From Portibacter lacus (GTDB lineage: Bacteria > Bacteroidota > Bacteroidia > Chitinophagales > Saprospiraceae): a DNA stretch of 64,000 nt. Position 1 is the first letter of the stretch. Each line of letters opens with the position of its first letter. The notes under the pieces were generated by a model that had not been told where the DNA came from, made no database searches, and saw only the letters and a list, made by a program, of their open reading frames with translations. Positions 38,109 through 48,600 of this stretch are shown in pieces. The stretch covers positions 310,001-374,000 of the forward strand of contig NZ_JAJNKA010000001.1 in NCBI RefSeq assembly GCF_021533215.1. Reading direction: 5' to 3'. A program made the translations under genes and the position numbers.

Positions 38109-39695
38109 ATGAATAAAATTGTAATCGTTGTTTTGGTTTTTATGCAAGTGACCTATTTGAATGCTCAAAAAATCTTGCCCTATTTACAGGCATGTACAGA
38201 GCAGTCTATATGGATAAATTGGAAGACTGAAGTTGAAAAAGATGCCTATGTGGTATACGGTTTAAGTAAGGATAATATGGAGTATAAAGCCGAAGGTCTA
38301 AGCGAAAAACTAGATTCAAATTACATTTGGCATTCAGTGCAATTACTTGAATTAGAACCTAATACGAGATATTTTTATAAGGTTTATGCAGGAGAAGAGC
38401 AATCAGAAATGTATGAGTTTAAAACTTTTCCCTCTCAGGAAGAGCAGAACGGTCATTTTAGATTCGTAGTACTTGGTGATCATCAAGTGATGGCAGATGA
38501 TCGTTATGAGAAGTTGGTTTCTGCGTGCAAACGTAAAATCACTGAATTGTATGGAGAAGACATAACAAATAAAGTATCATTAATAATCAATGATGGAGAT
38601 CAAGTGGATGTAGGTGGAGATTTAAATCAATATCAAGAACTACATTTTAAACAAGGATCGGCATTGAATACCATTTTACCAAGCATGACTGTTATTGGCA
38701 ATCATGAGTATTATAAAGATAAAAAGCTATTTAACTATTTCTCTCATTTTAAATATGAAGACCTGGCTTACCAAGGAATGTATGGAACCGATGGTGAACA
38801 TTATTATGCATTTCAAGCATCTAGTATACTATTTTTAATGTTAGACAGTAATCAATCTTGGGATAGACAAGCCGAGTGGGTGAAAGAAATCGTTGAAAAA
38901 GCGGAGCAGGATGAGGAAGTTAAGTGGATAGTGACGGTAGCGCATCATCCCATAATGGCAGAACAATATATTGATGATGTGTCAACATTTATGCGAGATG
39001 CAGTTATACCTGAATTAGTTAAGAGTAAAAAATCAATATTATTTATTGCTGGTCATCACCACTTATACCACAGAGGTCAATTGAATAATGATAATTTATT
39101 CCATATCATTTCAGGTGGAGCATCTTGGGATCAAAGATGGGGGCAGTCAGAAGAAAAAGATTTGGAAGAGGTGCAGAAAACAATTGACCAATTTAATTAT
39201 CAAATTGTAGACGTCAATCTCGAGGAAGAAACGATGGATGTTTACACTTATTCTATTGGAAATAAGGATCTCGATATAGATAACCAGCTAATAGATCATT
39301 TCTTCAAAAAGATAGGAATAAGCAAACCTTCAACGCCACAAATTAAATCCATTTCAGAAAATGAAAATGACGGTATTATTATAATCGAAAGTACATCGTA
39401 TAAAGGTGAAATTCCATTAAACAGTACAGAGTTTTTAATTGCTAAAGATGCTGATTTTAAGGAAGTTGTGCTCAGAAATAAAAGAGATTTTGAGAACCTA
39501 TTTGGAAGCAGCGGTCCACCTTTGTGGGAAACCATTGACCTTAATGAAAATGTTAATATTTTAGAATGGGAAATTAAAAATTTATTAACTGAAGGATCAT
39601 ACTATGTCAAAGTGCGGCACAGGGATCAAAACTTGAATTGGTCTGAATGGTCTGAGGTGAAAAATATCAAAGTAAAAAACGATAGGAAATTTTAA
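38109..39695 (+). CDS. Secreted calcineurin-like metallophosphoesterase
   Basis: This 528-residue protein has a signal peptide ending at NAQ20. An N-terminal fibronectin-like domain (residues ~25-108) resembles that of purple acid phosphatases. A calcineurin-like catalytic domain follows, with NDGDQVD (Asp164, Asp167), GNHEY (Asn198, His199), AHHP and AGHHHLYHRG motifs. The first metal motif reads GDHQ rather than the usual DxH. The tail (residues ~415-528) looks like another beta-sandwich. It should remove phosphate from organic phosphates outside the cytoplasm. A four-codon frame at 38102 overlaps the start. It likely acts on what SusCD imports or on its precursor. Confidence 0.85.
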   Translation: MNKIVIVVLVFMQVTYLNAQKILPYLQACTEQSIWINWKTEVEKDAYVVYGLSKDNMEYKAEGLSEKLDSNYIWHSVQLLELEPNTRYFYKVYAGEEQSEMYEFKTFPSQEEQNGHFRFVVLGDHQVMADDRYEKLVSACKRKITELYGEDITNKVSLIINDGDQVDVGGDLNQYQELHFKQGSALNTILPSMTVIGNHEYYKDKKLFNYFSHFKYEDLAYQGMYGTDGEHYYAFQASSILFLMLDSNQSWDRQAEWVKEIVEKAEQDEEVKWIVTVAHHPIMAEQYIDDVSTFMRDAVIPELVKSKKSILFIAGHHHLYHRGQLNNDNLFHIISGGASWDQRWGQSEEKDLEEVQKTIDQFNYQIVDVNLEEETMDVYTYSIGNKDLDIDNQLIDHFFKKIGISKPSTPQIKSISENENDGIIIIESTSYKGEIPLNSTEFLIAKDADFKEVVLRNKRDFENLFGSSGPPLWETIDLNENVNILEWEIKNLLTEGSYYVKVRHRDQNLNWSEWSEVKNIKVKNDRKF

Positions 39696-40271
39696 AAGCA
39701 GAATTTACAAGAAAAGAATTATAAAACCATTCTAGGGATATTCAGAATTCAAAAATGAATTATTTATTTGTATAAAATTGTTTTATACAGATTTGAAATG
39801 AAAGTGGATTATTTCTGATTTTGCAGAAATGGTCCACTTTTTGTTTATTGAATATACGAGTTTAAATATGTAAATTATTTAAGATGAATATTCTACCTAA
39901 TTTTGGGTAGTAAAAACAATAAATTTTCAATTATAAAAAAGAATACGCTTCTCGTTCAGAGAGAAAAAGCATGATTTTAATGCAATATTGTGTTCGTGGC
40001 GATAAAATTTCACATTTCGTTTTAACAAATAAAGCTTATCTTTAATATTTAAGATACTGATCATTATATGGCTATATATGTCATATAATTTTATGTAGGA
40101 TTCTCGACGATCCGAGGAGTAAAATCCTTTGTCAATAGCTTTTCTATGCTTAGTTTTGGGGTGGATTATAGGCATTTTTGTGTCTTATATCCAAAGAATG
40201 ATAATAACTAACTTTTAAGCGGGGAGTAAAATTTCGGCTTTAGGTTTTTTTTTAGAACCAAAACTTATCTC
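39696..40271. other. 576-base gap before the first giant gene
   Basis: No gene is supported here. It holds the phosphoesterase terminator at 39801-39846 and then ~420 bases of AT-rich sequence leading to the first giant gene. A TTTG element (40155) followed by CATTTTTG (40173) is a weak promoter-like pair with short spacing. An 82-codon open frame on the minus strand (39927-40175) has no leader or recognisable composition. Confidence 0.5.
39801..39846 (+). terminator. Intrinsic terminator of the phosphoesterase gene
   Basis: AAAGTGGA pairs with TCCACTTT and, within it, ATTTCTG pairs with CAGAAAT. A T-run follows. It lies ~105 bases after the stop. Confidence 0.85.
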
Positions 40272-43200
40272 ATGAATCGTATCTTAAGACAAATCTTAAG
40301 TACGCGCATACTATATGTGTGTATTTTTGTAATGTCATCAATGTTTTGCACATTTTCTTTTGGTCAGGCGACCATCGAAAATTGCCCCAATCCAATAACC
40401 AATGTTGTAATATCAAATCCAAGTGGAGGAAGTTGTGTTTCGCTATTTAGCTTAGATAGCTATCCAACGTCTCCTACTCCTGGGGCAACAGTTACATGGT
40501 TTTCTGCAGGTTCTACCACATATGGAAGCTTTGCAGGAAGATTAGATATTTCAGAATTTGACAATATGACATTCAATTTCGGATTAACAACAATAACTTT
40601 TGTTGCTGATGATGGAAATGGAACGGACCAGTGTAGCACAATCATTTTTGTATCGGAAGAAGCAGACTTACCGACTACAACATGTGATCCAATTACAGTT
40701 GACCTTAATGGAGAATGCACAGACGAAGTAAGGGTGCCATATGATATGGTAAATATTACTACCGATATTTGTGATCCTACGGCAATAGATAGTGTTTCAC
40801 TAGCATGGAATATGACGTCAGCTGATCCAGCTCAAAGAACAATTATTGTAAATGCCCATGACGGCAACCCATCATTCTACAGTTTATACTTAAGAAAGTA
40901 TAGAGATGATGTGTTAGTTAGACAAGCAACTTGTTTAGTTGAGATTAATGTAATAAATGGTTCTGAACCAGCGCTAGTATGTCCTACAAGTGAAACAATT
41001 TTAGTTGCACCGGAATGTACAGCTTCCTATACATATGATGTAGAAGGAGCGTCCATACTACCATGTGACGGATCAATTAATATGACTATGCCTGGAGGCG
41101 GTCCATCTGGGACTCCACTTGTAGCTGGAGTTTATGACTATGGATATGAACTACTAGATAATATGATGGCACAAGTTACAGCACCAGCAGAAGCTGCACC
41201 TTGTACATGGACTGTTACAGTAGAAGAATCAGATCAAGCATCAACTTCACTAAGTTGTATTGGTCAGATCAATTTATCTATCGATCAAGATTGTCAAGCA
41301 ATTTTAGAAGTTCCTAATATCTTAACAGGAAGTAACTGTTCTCCGATGGCTATGTTTACATTATCAGTAAATATACCTGGTGAAGGAGTTGTAACTGGAT
41401 CAAGTATAACTTTTACGGATGCACACGTTGGACAATCTTTCGACGTAAGTGTAATCGGACCCAATGGTCTTAATACCTGTTGGGGTAGAGTTACTATAGA
41501 AGACAAAGTAGGACCTGCAATTATTTGTCCTACCGATCTTACTATACAATGTACCATGCCTACGGATACTTCCGCTACTGGAGTTCCTACACTGGTTGGT
41601 GTAGGTTGTGAAGATATTACTATTTCTTATAGTGATGCAGTTGTTAATACCATGTGTGAAGGTGAATATCAGTCTGTTATAAGTAGACGGTTTTATGCTA
41701 CTGACGGAGCTGGAAATGTTGGACCTGCATGTGTTCAGACAATATATATAGAAAGAGAAACCTTAATGAGTGCGTTATTCCCTCCACATTGGGATGGATT
41801 ACCTAGCCATACAGGAATTCAAGATAATGGTGTGGGAAGTAATGATCCACTGACATGTGATGGAGCAGGAGTTGTATTTAATACAATTACAAGAGAAGAT
41901 GGAAGAGTTGTACCTTCTCCATATGCAGATGGAGACTTAATAGGAACAGGTGCGCCAGGGGGTGTAGGAACTTGTGGAACGATACAAACATGGTATGAGG
42001 ATCTTATCATAGAAATATGTGAAGATAATTGTTCACAATCGAGTCCTTCTTACAAAGTGTTAAGAACTTGGGATGTATTTGACTGGTGTACAGGAAATAC
42101 AACAATCCACCAACAAGTAATTAAAGTAATGGATACTTTAGCTCCAGAATTTGTAATTGGAGTTCCTGATTTAACAGTAAGTACTGATTTATGGGGATGT
42201 GGTGCAACAATTAATTTACCTACCATCTCAGCAGTAGATAATTGCAGTAATGAAGTTTCATACTCTTGGAATGTTTCTGGTGGTTCTTATGATCCTGCTA
42301 CTAACCGAGTATATGTATCAAGTAACGCACTAACTACAGTTGGTAATGAAGTATTATTAATTGCATATGCAGAAGATTGCTGTGGAAATATATCTATTGA
42401 TACTGGTTTAGTAACCATTATAGATCAAGTTCCACCAGTAGTAATTGCTGACGAACATACTGTTGTTACACTTAATAATCAAAGTGGTGATGGATCAACG
42501 AAAGTTTACGCAAGTACTTTTGACGATGGATCTTTTGACGGATGTGGACCGATTGAATGGTGGGTAAGAAGAATGGACAATGCATGTGCTGACTATGATG
42601 GATTAGACGATGAAGGAAATGTAGATGGCTCAGAAGTTGATGAAACGACAACATTCCAAAAATACATTCACTTCTGCTGTGACGATTTAGCGGAAGATCA
42701 AATGGTTGTATTCATGGTTTGTGATGATGGAGACAACGATGGTATTGTTGAAATGAATGGAGATGATAACTGTAGTACTGCTATGGTTTTAGTTGATGTT
42801 CAAGATAAACTAGCTCCTACAATTAATTGTCCTGCGCCTACAACTATTAACTGTATTGATTTTGTAGCTTATGAAAATTTATTGGATACAGAATTAACAG
42901 AAGATAATATAACGAAGTTAAATAATCGATTTGGAATAGCATGGACTAATAGTACATGTGGAGATATTAGTGGACAAACATTCACTTCTAACTTAGAAGA
43001 GGTATGTGGAACAGGAGCAGTAACTAGAACATTCACTGTTACAACTGATAATGGTCAAGCAACTTGTTCTCAAGCAATTACTATTACAGTAAGCATAGAT
43101 AATGTTATGTCTTGCGATAGAATTAGCTTCCCAGCAGGTTCTGCTGAGCGAAATGCTGGTTATGACTGGTGCGATCCTTCTGATGAAGTTGCACCTTTTA

Positions 43201-45419
43201 TCTTGAAACCTGTTCAAGTATTCGAATGTGGATCTGTTTCTATTACAAGACCAGTCCTTGATATTGATAACCTGTGTACAGAGGTAGGAGTTAATTTGAC
43301 ACTTGATACCTTTGACTTTGCAGGTGGAGCTTGTATTAAAATCTTAGCTCATTGGGAAGTTATAGATCAGTGCTTATTCCAAGAAAATTTCTTATTCGAA
43401 CAAGATGATATAGATGAAGTAAATCCATTCGTTAATGAAAATGGATATTATGAATTATATGTTGAGTACGATATTTTTGATACGGATCCACCGACACTTG
43501 CATGTGATGATGTGACCGTTACAACAGCAGATTGTGAATATAATTTCGATACTTTCACAATGACAGCAACAGATGATTGTACTGCGGATGATTTAATCAG
43601 CATTACTTATAAAGTTGATTTTGATCACGATGGTGATTATGATTATCCTGCGACTGGAAGTGCAGCGGAAGGAAATTCATTTGATGCTAAATCTATAGGT
43701 GGATTACCTATCGGAGAGCATGCTATTAAATGGATTGCATATGATGGTTGTGGTAACTATTCTGTTTGTACTCAAGTAATCGAAGTAGTTAAAAGTGATA
43801 AAGCACCAACACCATATTGTCACCTAGGTTTATCTAGTGCTGTAATGGATAGTGTTTATGGATGTTCTGTAGAAATATGGGCTACGGATTTCGTAGCAGA
43901 CCAAGGATTCGGAGCATGCGGTGGTTCATTAACTTACTTAATGATTCCATACTATGATATCTATGGTGAGCCTGCTGACCTGGATGATGACTTAAGTGTA
44001 GAAGATGCATTAGGTCAAGCTCAGCCAGCATGGGAACTTGGATGTAAATACATCGAGAATGGAAAAGCACATGTAATTGAAATCAGAATCTATGCTATAG
44101 ATGAAGATGGTAATTACGATTTCTGTGATGCTTCATTAACATTGAATGATAACTTTGATTGTTGCCCTGACTTAGAATTTGGAGCAAGTACAATGATCGC
44201 TGGTAGCATTCTAAGTTCTGAAGGAACACCATTAGAAGAAGTGAATGTTTCCATAATGAGCAATGAGCCTGAATTCCCAAGAATTCAGTCAACTTCTAAT
44301 GAAGGTAGTTATACATTTAATGGATTGAAATATGAGAAGAACTTTGAATTATCTGCTGCAAATAATGAAAACACGAAAGAAGGTGTTACAACATTAGATT
44401 TAGTTCTGATTCAAAGACATATATTAGGAATTGCAGTTTTAGATTCGCCGTATAAAGTAATTGCAGCGGATGTAAATGGAAATGGTAAAGTAAGTGCAGT
44501 TGATTTACTTCAATTGAGAAAACTAATCCTAGGATTATATCCTGGTAATAAATTACCTGAAAATACTTCTTGGAGATATGTAAATAGCTCATTCGAATTT
44601 AGTGATGCATTGAATCCATTCCCTTTCACAGAGAAGATTAATGTTTCTAATTTAAACCATGCAATGTATAACCAAAACTTCATCGGTGTGAAAACGGGTG
44701 ATGTGAATGGAAGTATTTCGGCTTTATTGAATGGAAGTGCACAAGTAAGATCAGCGCAAAACTTTAATGTAGTTGCTGATAATAAAACCATAACAAAAGG
44801 TTCTGTAGTTTCAGTAGATTTCACTGTTGAAGATGCGATTTCGCTATACGGAATGCAGTTTGGAGTTGAATTTAATTCAGAGATGATGAATTATAATAAA
44901 ATTTCAAGTGATGCTTTAGAAATTTCTGAAGCTAACGTAAATGCTGAAAATGGTTTATTAAGTATTAGTTGGAATGAAATTGACCTGAAATCTTTTGATA
45001 AAGGTGAAGTTCTGTTCTCTATTGAATTTACTTCTAATACTAATGGAAAGATTGCTGATTATGTAAGCTTGAATGATCAAGTGCTTACTTCAGAAGTATA
45101 TAATGAAAAATTAGAAATTAGAGATGCGAAATTAAATTTCAGATCTGTAATCTCAGACAAGTTCGTTTTATTACAAAATGAACCTAACCCGTTTGCAACC
45201 AACACTTCTATATCATTTGAATTACCTGAAGAAGGCATAGCTAATCTTAAGGTATATGATGTAACTGGAAAAGTTGTTCTAGAAAGAAATGAGGGATTTG
45301 TAAAAGGATTAAACACGATAGTAATTAAGAAGAGTGATATCGGAACAAGTGGAATCATGTACTATCAATTAACTTTCGGAAACGATAGTGCTACTCGAAA
45401 AATGATCCTTCTGGATTAA
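40272..45419 (+). CDS. Giant T9SS cargo with HYR-like, dockerin-like and cohesin-like modules (copy 1)
   Basis: This 1715-residue protein has a signal peptide ending FSFGQ32. A long Cys-rich ectodomain contains several HYR-like joins of the type IEDKVGPAIICP (~407), DVQDKLAPTINCP (~843) and DTDPPTLAC (~1069). A CNA-B/regulatory-like beta domain lies at ~1308-1365. A dockerin-like region follows at ~1370-1480, with TTLDLVLIQRHILG and the Ca-binding repeat DVNGNGKVSAVDLLQLRK. A cohesin-like beta-sandwich spans ~1496-1606. The last ~88 residues form a T9SS type A sorting domain (LLQNEPNPF ending RKMILLD). It should be exported through SprA and held at the surface. The function is unknown; adhesion or scaffold assembly is inference. 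Confidence 0.88.
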   Translation: MNRILRQILSTRILYVCIFVMSSMFCTFSFGQATIENCPNPITNVVISNPSGGSCVSLFSLDSYPTSPTPGATVTWFSAGSTTYGSFAGRLDISEFDNMTFNFGLTTITFVADDGNGTDQCSTIIFVSEEADLPTTTCDPITVDLNGECTDEVRVPYDMVNITTDICDPTAIDSVSLAWNMTSADPAQRTIIVNAHDGNPSFYSLYLRKYRDDVLVRQATCLVEINVINGSEPALVCPTSETILVAPECTASYTYDVEGASILPCDGSINMTMPGGGPSGTPLVAGVYDYGYELLDNMMAQVTAPAEAAPCTWTVTVEESDQASTSLSCIGQINLSIDQDCQAILEVPNILTGSNCSPMAMFTLSVNIPGEGVVTGSSITFTDAHVGQSFDVSVIGPNGLNTCWGRVTIEDKVGPAIICPTDLTIQCTMPTDTSATGVPTLVGVGCEDITISYSDAVVNTMCEGEYQSVISRRFYATDGAGNVGPACVQTIYIERETLMSALFPPHWDGLPSHTGIQDNGVGSNDPLTCDGAGVVFNTITREDGRVVPSPYADGDLIGTGAPGGVGTCGTIQTWYEDLIIEICEDNCSQSSPSYKVLRTWDVFDWCTGNTTIHQQVIKVMDTLAPEFVIGVPDLTVSTDLWGCGATINLPTISAVDNCSNEVSYSWNVSGGSYDPATNRVYVSSNALTTVGNEVLLIAYAEDCCGNISIDTGLVTIIDQVPPVVIADEHTVVTLNNQSGDGSTKVYASTFDDGSFDGCGPIEWWVRRMDNACADYDGLDDEGNVDGSEVDETTTFQKYIHFCCDDLAEDQMVVFMVCDDGDNDGIVEMNGDDNCSTAMVLVDVQDKLAPTINCPAPTTINCIDFVAYENLLDTELTEDNITKLNNRFGIAWTNSTCGDISGQTFTSNLEEVCGTGAVTRTFTVTTDNGQATCSQAITITVSIDNVMSCDRISFPAGSAERNAGYDWCDPSDEVAPFILKPVQVFECGSVSITRPVLDIDNLCTEVGVNLTLDTFDFAGGACIKILAHWEVIDQCLFQENFLFEQDDIDEVNPFVNENGYYELYVEYDIFDTDPPTLACDDVTVTTADCEYNFDTFTMTATDDCTADDLISITYKVDFDHDGDYDYPATGSAAEGNSFDAKSIGGLPIGEHAIKWIAYDGCGNYSVCTQVIEVVKSDKAPTPYCHLGLSSAVMDSVYGCSVEIWATDFVADQGFGACGGSLTYLMIPYYDIYGEPADLDDDLSVEDALGQAQPAWELGCKYIENGKAHVIEIRIYAIDEDGNYDFCDASLTLNDNFDCCPDLEFGASTMIAGSILSSEGTPLEEVNVSIMSNEPEFPRIQSTSNEGSYTFNGLKYEKNFELSAANNENTKEGVTTLDLVLIQRHILGIAVLDSPYKVIAADVNGNGKVSAVDLLQLRKLILGLYPGNKLPENTSWRYVNSSFEFSDALNPFPFTEKINVSNLNHAMYNQNFIGVKTGDVNGSISALLNGSAQVRSAQNFNVVADNKTITKGSVVSVDFTVEDAISLYGMQFGVEFNSEMMNYNKISSDALEISEANVNAENGLLSISWNEIDLKSFDKGEVLFSIEFTSNTNGKIADYVSLNDQVLTSEVYNEKLEIRDAKLNFRSVISDKFVLLQNEPNPFATNTSISFELPEEGIANLKVYDVTGKVVLERNEGFVKGLNTIVIKKSDIGTSGIMYYQLTFGNDSATRKMILLD

Positions 45420-45457
45420 GCCTTTGTTAGCACTTTAATTAATTCATGAGTAATAGG

Positions 45458-45488
45458 GAGTCGGATGCGTTTCATCCGGCTCTTTTTT
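45458..45488 (+). terminator. Intrinsic terminator of giant gene copy 1
   Basis: GAGTCGGATG at 45458-45467 and CATCCGGCTC at 45473-45482 pair with one G-T wobble, followed by a T7 run. The next giant gene therefore needs its own promoter in the 205 bases that follow. Confidence 0.87.
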
Positions 45489-45694
45489 TATAACACATAT
45501 TACGTTAATAAATAAATTAACTTTTTTTATAGCATTTAAGTCATACATAATAAGTAAGTTATGTATTGTTAATTGTGTCATGCGATAGTTTGGACTAGGT
45601 TTTGGTCTAAATTTTGTTCTTCAGTAAGAGAATAAAATTTTTTTAATAAGTCTATGATAAGACTGGTTGAATATCACTTAACTAAACTAATCTC

Positions 45695-48600
45695 ATGAAT
45701 CGATCCTTACGATCTACATTGAACAAGCATGTAACACGTGCTTTTGCTAGTTTAATACTAACATTAATTACAGTCCTTAGTTATGGACAAATTACTAACT
45801 GTCCGACTTCGTTCGTAAATTTGAACGTTGATGACGGAGTTAACTGTACTGCAGGTTTTGAAGTAACACCTTCAATTATGGCTAGCGGTACAGCGACATT
45901 TACCTCGACAGGAGCAACTGAAGTATTAGCGAATACTGATATTTCTATGTTACCTGATTTTCCATTTGATTTTGGAATTTCAGAAGTTACCATTATAGAT
46001 GGTGGAGATATTTGCATTTTTACAATTGTAAACACCGTTGCTACCGCTCCATTTCTTGATGTTTGTGATGACATCACTGTAGATCTAGCTGGAGAATGCA
46101 CAGTAGAATACGCATTGCCTGCAGATTTTGCCCAGACTGGGACAGCTGCATGCGAGGGAGGTAGCATAACCTTTTCTTTCAGTGATATGGATCCATCTTC
46201 TAACACAGTAGCTTTAGAAGCTGATATGTTAGGAGATATGAATTTGACGGTTTACCTAACTAAAGGAAGTGATCAAGGTTCGTGTGCTAAGACCATAACT
46301 GTTGTAGATACAGCGCCTATTGTGCCTGCTATAACTTGTCCAGCAGATGCAATAGTAGAAGTAGCACCAACATGTCAATATGTATATATATACAGCGTCG
46401 ATGGTGTTCTACCATGTGGTGGAAGTATCATGCAATCAGCTGGATTACCAAGTGGTTCCGTATTGGCATTAGGTGGTAATTCATTTACTTATGATGTTCT
46501 GGATGATATGTTGGTATCACAAGCTACTTGTTCATGGACTATTACTGTAAATGAGTCGGCAGAGGCTGGAGCACAAGTAAACTGTATAGCTGAAATCAAT
46601 GTTTCAATAGATCAGACATGTGAAGTTATTGTAGAGCCAACAAATTTTGTTACTGGAACCATATGTGGTGATATATCACTTTATACCGTTGCAGCAACAT
46701 TGCCTAATGGTGATGAATTACTTGGACCATCTATTACATTTACACAAGATCAGGTGGGAATGGAAATCGATGTAACTGTATTTGATCCGAATGGAATCAA
46801 TTCTTGTTGGAGTAGGGTAACTATCGAAGATAAATTGGCACCTATCATTGAGTGTCCATCTGATATTACTTTAACTTGCCTTGAATCCCCAGATACATCA
46901 GTAACAGGAATTCCAATTCTACTCACAGGAATGATTATAGTTGAAGAAGGAGGACCTCAGAATGCAACCATTTCTAATGGAAGCTGTGAAGTTGAGTTAT
47001 TCTATGGTGACGTTGTTGAAGAATTTCTATGTGAGGGTCCTTTCCAAAGAGTTATTTCAAGAAGATTTTATGTAATAGATAATGCTGGGAATGTTTCAGA
47101 GTCTTGTACACAACAAATCTTTATAACAAGAGAAACACTTGCAACAGCTGTTTATCCTGAACATTATGATGGTATAGCAGTTCACACAGGATTAGATGAT
47201 AATGGTGTAGCTTCGAATCCACCTCTTGCATGTGATGGTCAAGATATCATGTGGGCATCAGAAATGATGGAAGACGGAACTATTGTACCAAGTCCTTTTG
47301 ACTCGATAACTCCTGCTGGAGATACAATTCCTGGAACTGGAGCACCATCTGGTGTTGGTACTTGCGGTACGATTTACTCTTACTATGAAGATTTAGTATT
47401 TGAAATATGTGATGATAATGGGTGTCAAAGTTTTAGCCCATCATATAAAGTAATAAGACATTGGGATGTTTTCGACTGGTGTACTGGTGAAACAGCCATT
47501 CATGAACAAATAATAAAAGTATTAGATACACTACCTCCAGTATTTACAGTAGGAGTACCTGATCTAACGATTAGTACAGACCTATGGGGTTGTGGTGCAA
47601 CAATTGACCTACCAGAAATTCTAGCAGTGGATCAATGTTCAAGCGACATAACTTATTCATGGTCTATAATAGACGGAACATATGATGCTGTACTTAACAA
47701 AGTGTATGTTTCTGACAATGCCTTAACATCTGTTGGTAATGAGTTTGAATTGATTGCACACGCTTCAGATTGTTGTGGAAATACTGTTTCTGATACAGGT
47801 TATGTTACGATTATTGATGCAGTACCTCCAGTGGTTGTGGCTGATGAACATACAGTTGTCTCTCTTAATAATAAAGAAGACGATGGAAGTACAAAAGTTC
47901 TTGTTGAAACATTTGATGATGGTTCATGGGATAATTGTGGACCGATCGACTGGTGGATAAGAAGAATGGACACAGCATGTGAAGGTTATGATGGTCTAGA
48001 CAGTCTTGGAAATGCATCAACGACAGAAGTTGATGAAGTCAATGATTGGTTAAAACAAATTCACTTTTGTTGTGAAGATGTAGAAGAAGAACAAAGAGTT
48101 GTATTCATGGTGTGTGATGATGGAGATGGTGACGGTGAAGTAGAATATAACGGAGATGATAATTGTACAACGGCAATGATCATAGTAGATGTTCAAGATA
48201 AGTTAGCGCCTACAGTTGTATGTCCTAACCCAGTAACAATAAACTGTATAGATTTTGCATCTTACGAAGATTTTATTAATACAGAATTGGATTCTATTCA
48301 AGAGAATAAGTTGAATGTTAGATTCGGCGAAGTAAGAACGACAAGTACTTGTATCTTAATAACTGGACAAGAGTTCAATGGAGAGGAATTATGTGGAACA
48401 GGTTTAGCTTCTAGAACTTTTACTGCTACGAATTCTAATGGTTCTACTCAGTGTACACAAACAATCTATGTGCAAGCAGATTCTACGAATGTATTGACTT
48501 GTGATAGAATAAGTTTCCCTACACTTTCACTAGCGCCTTATAATTACGACTGGTGTGATCCAGTTGATACTTTATTACCACTAGTTAGTCCAGTAATGGT

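Noticed and set aside
39927-40175. 82-codon minus-strand frame in the gap before the giants
   Set aside because: No signal peptide, family pattern or promoter; the composition looks like AT-rich intergenic DNA.
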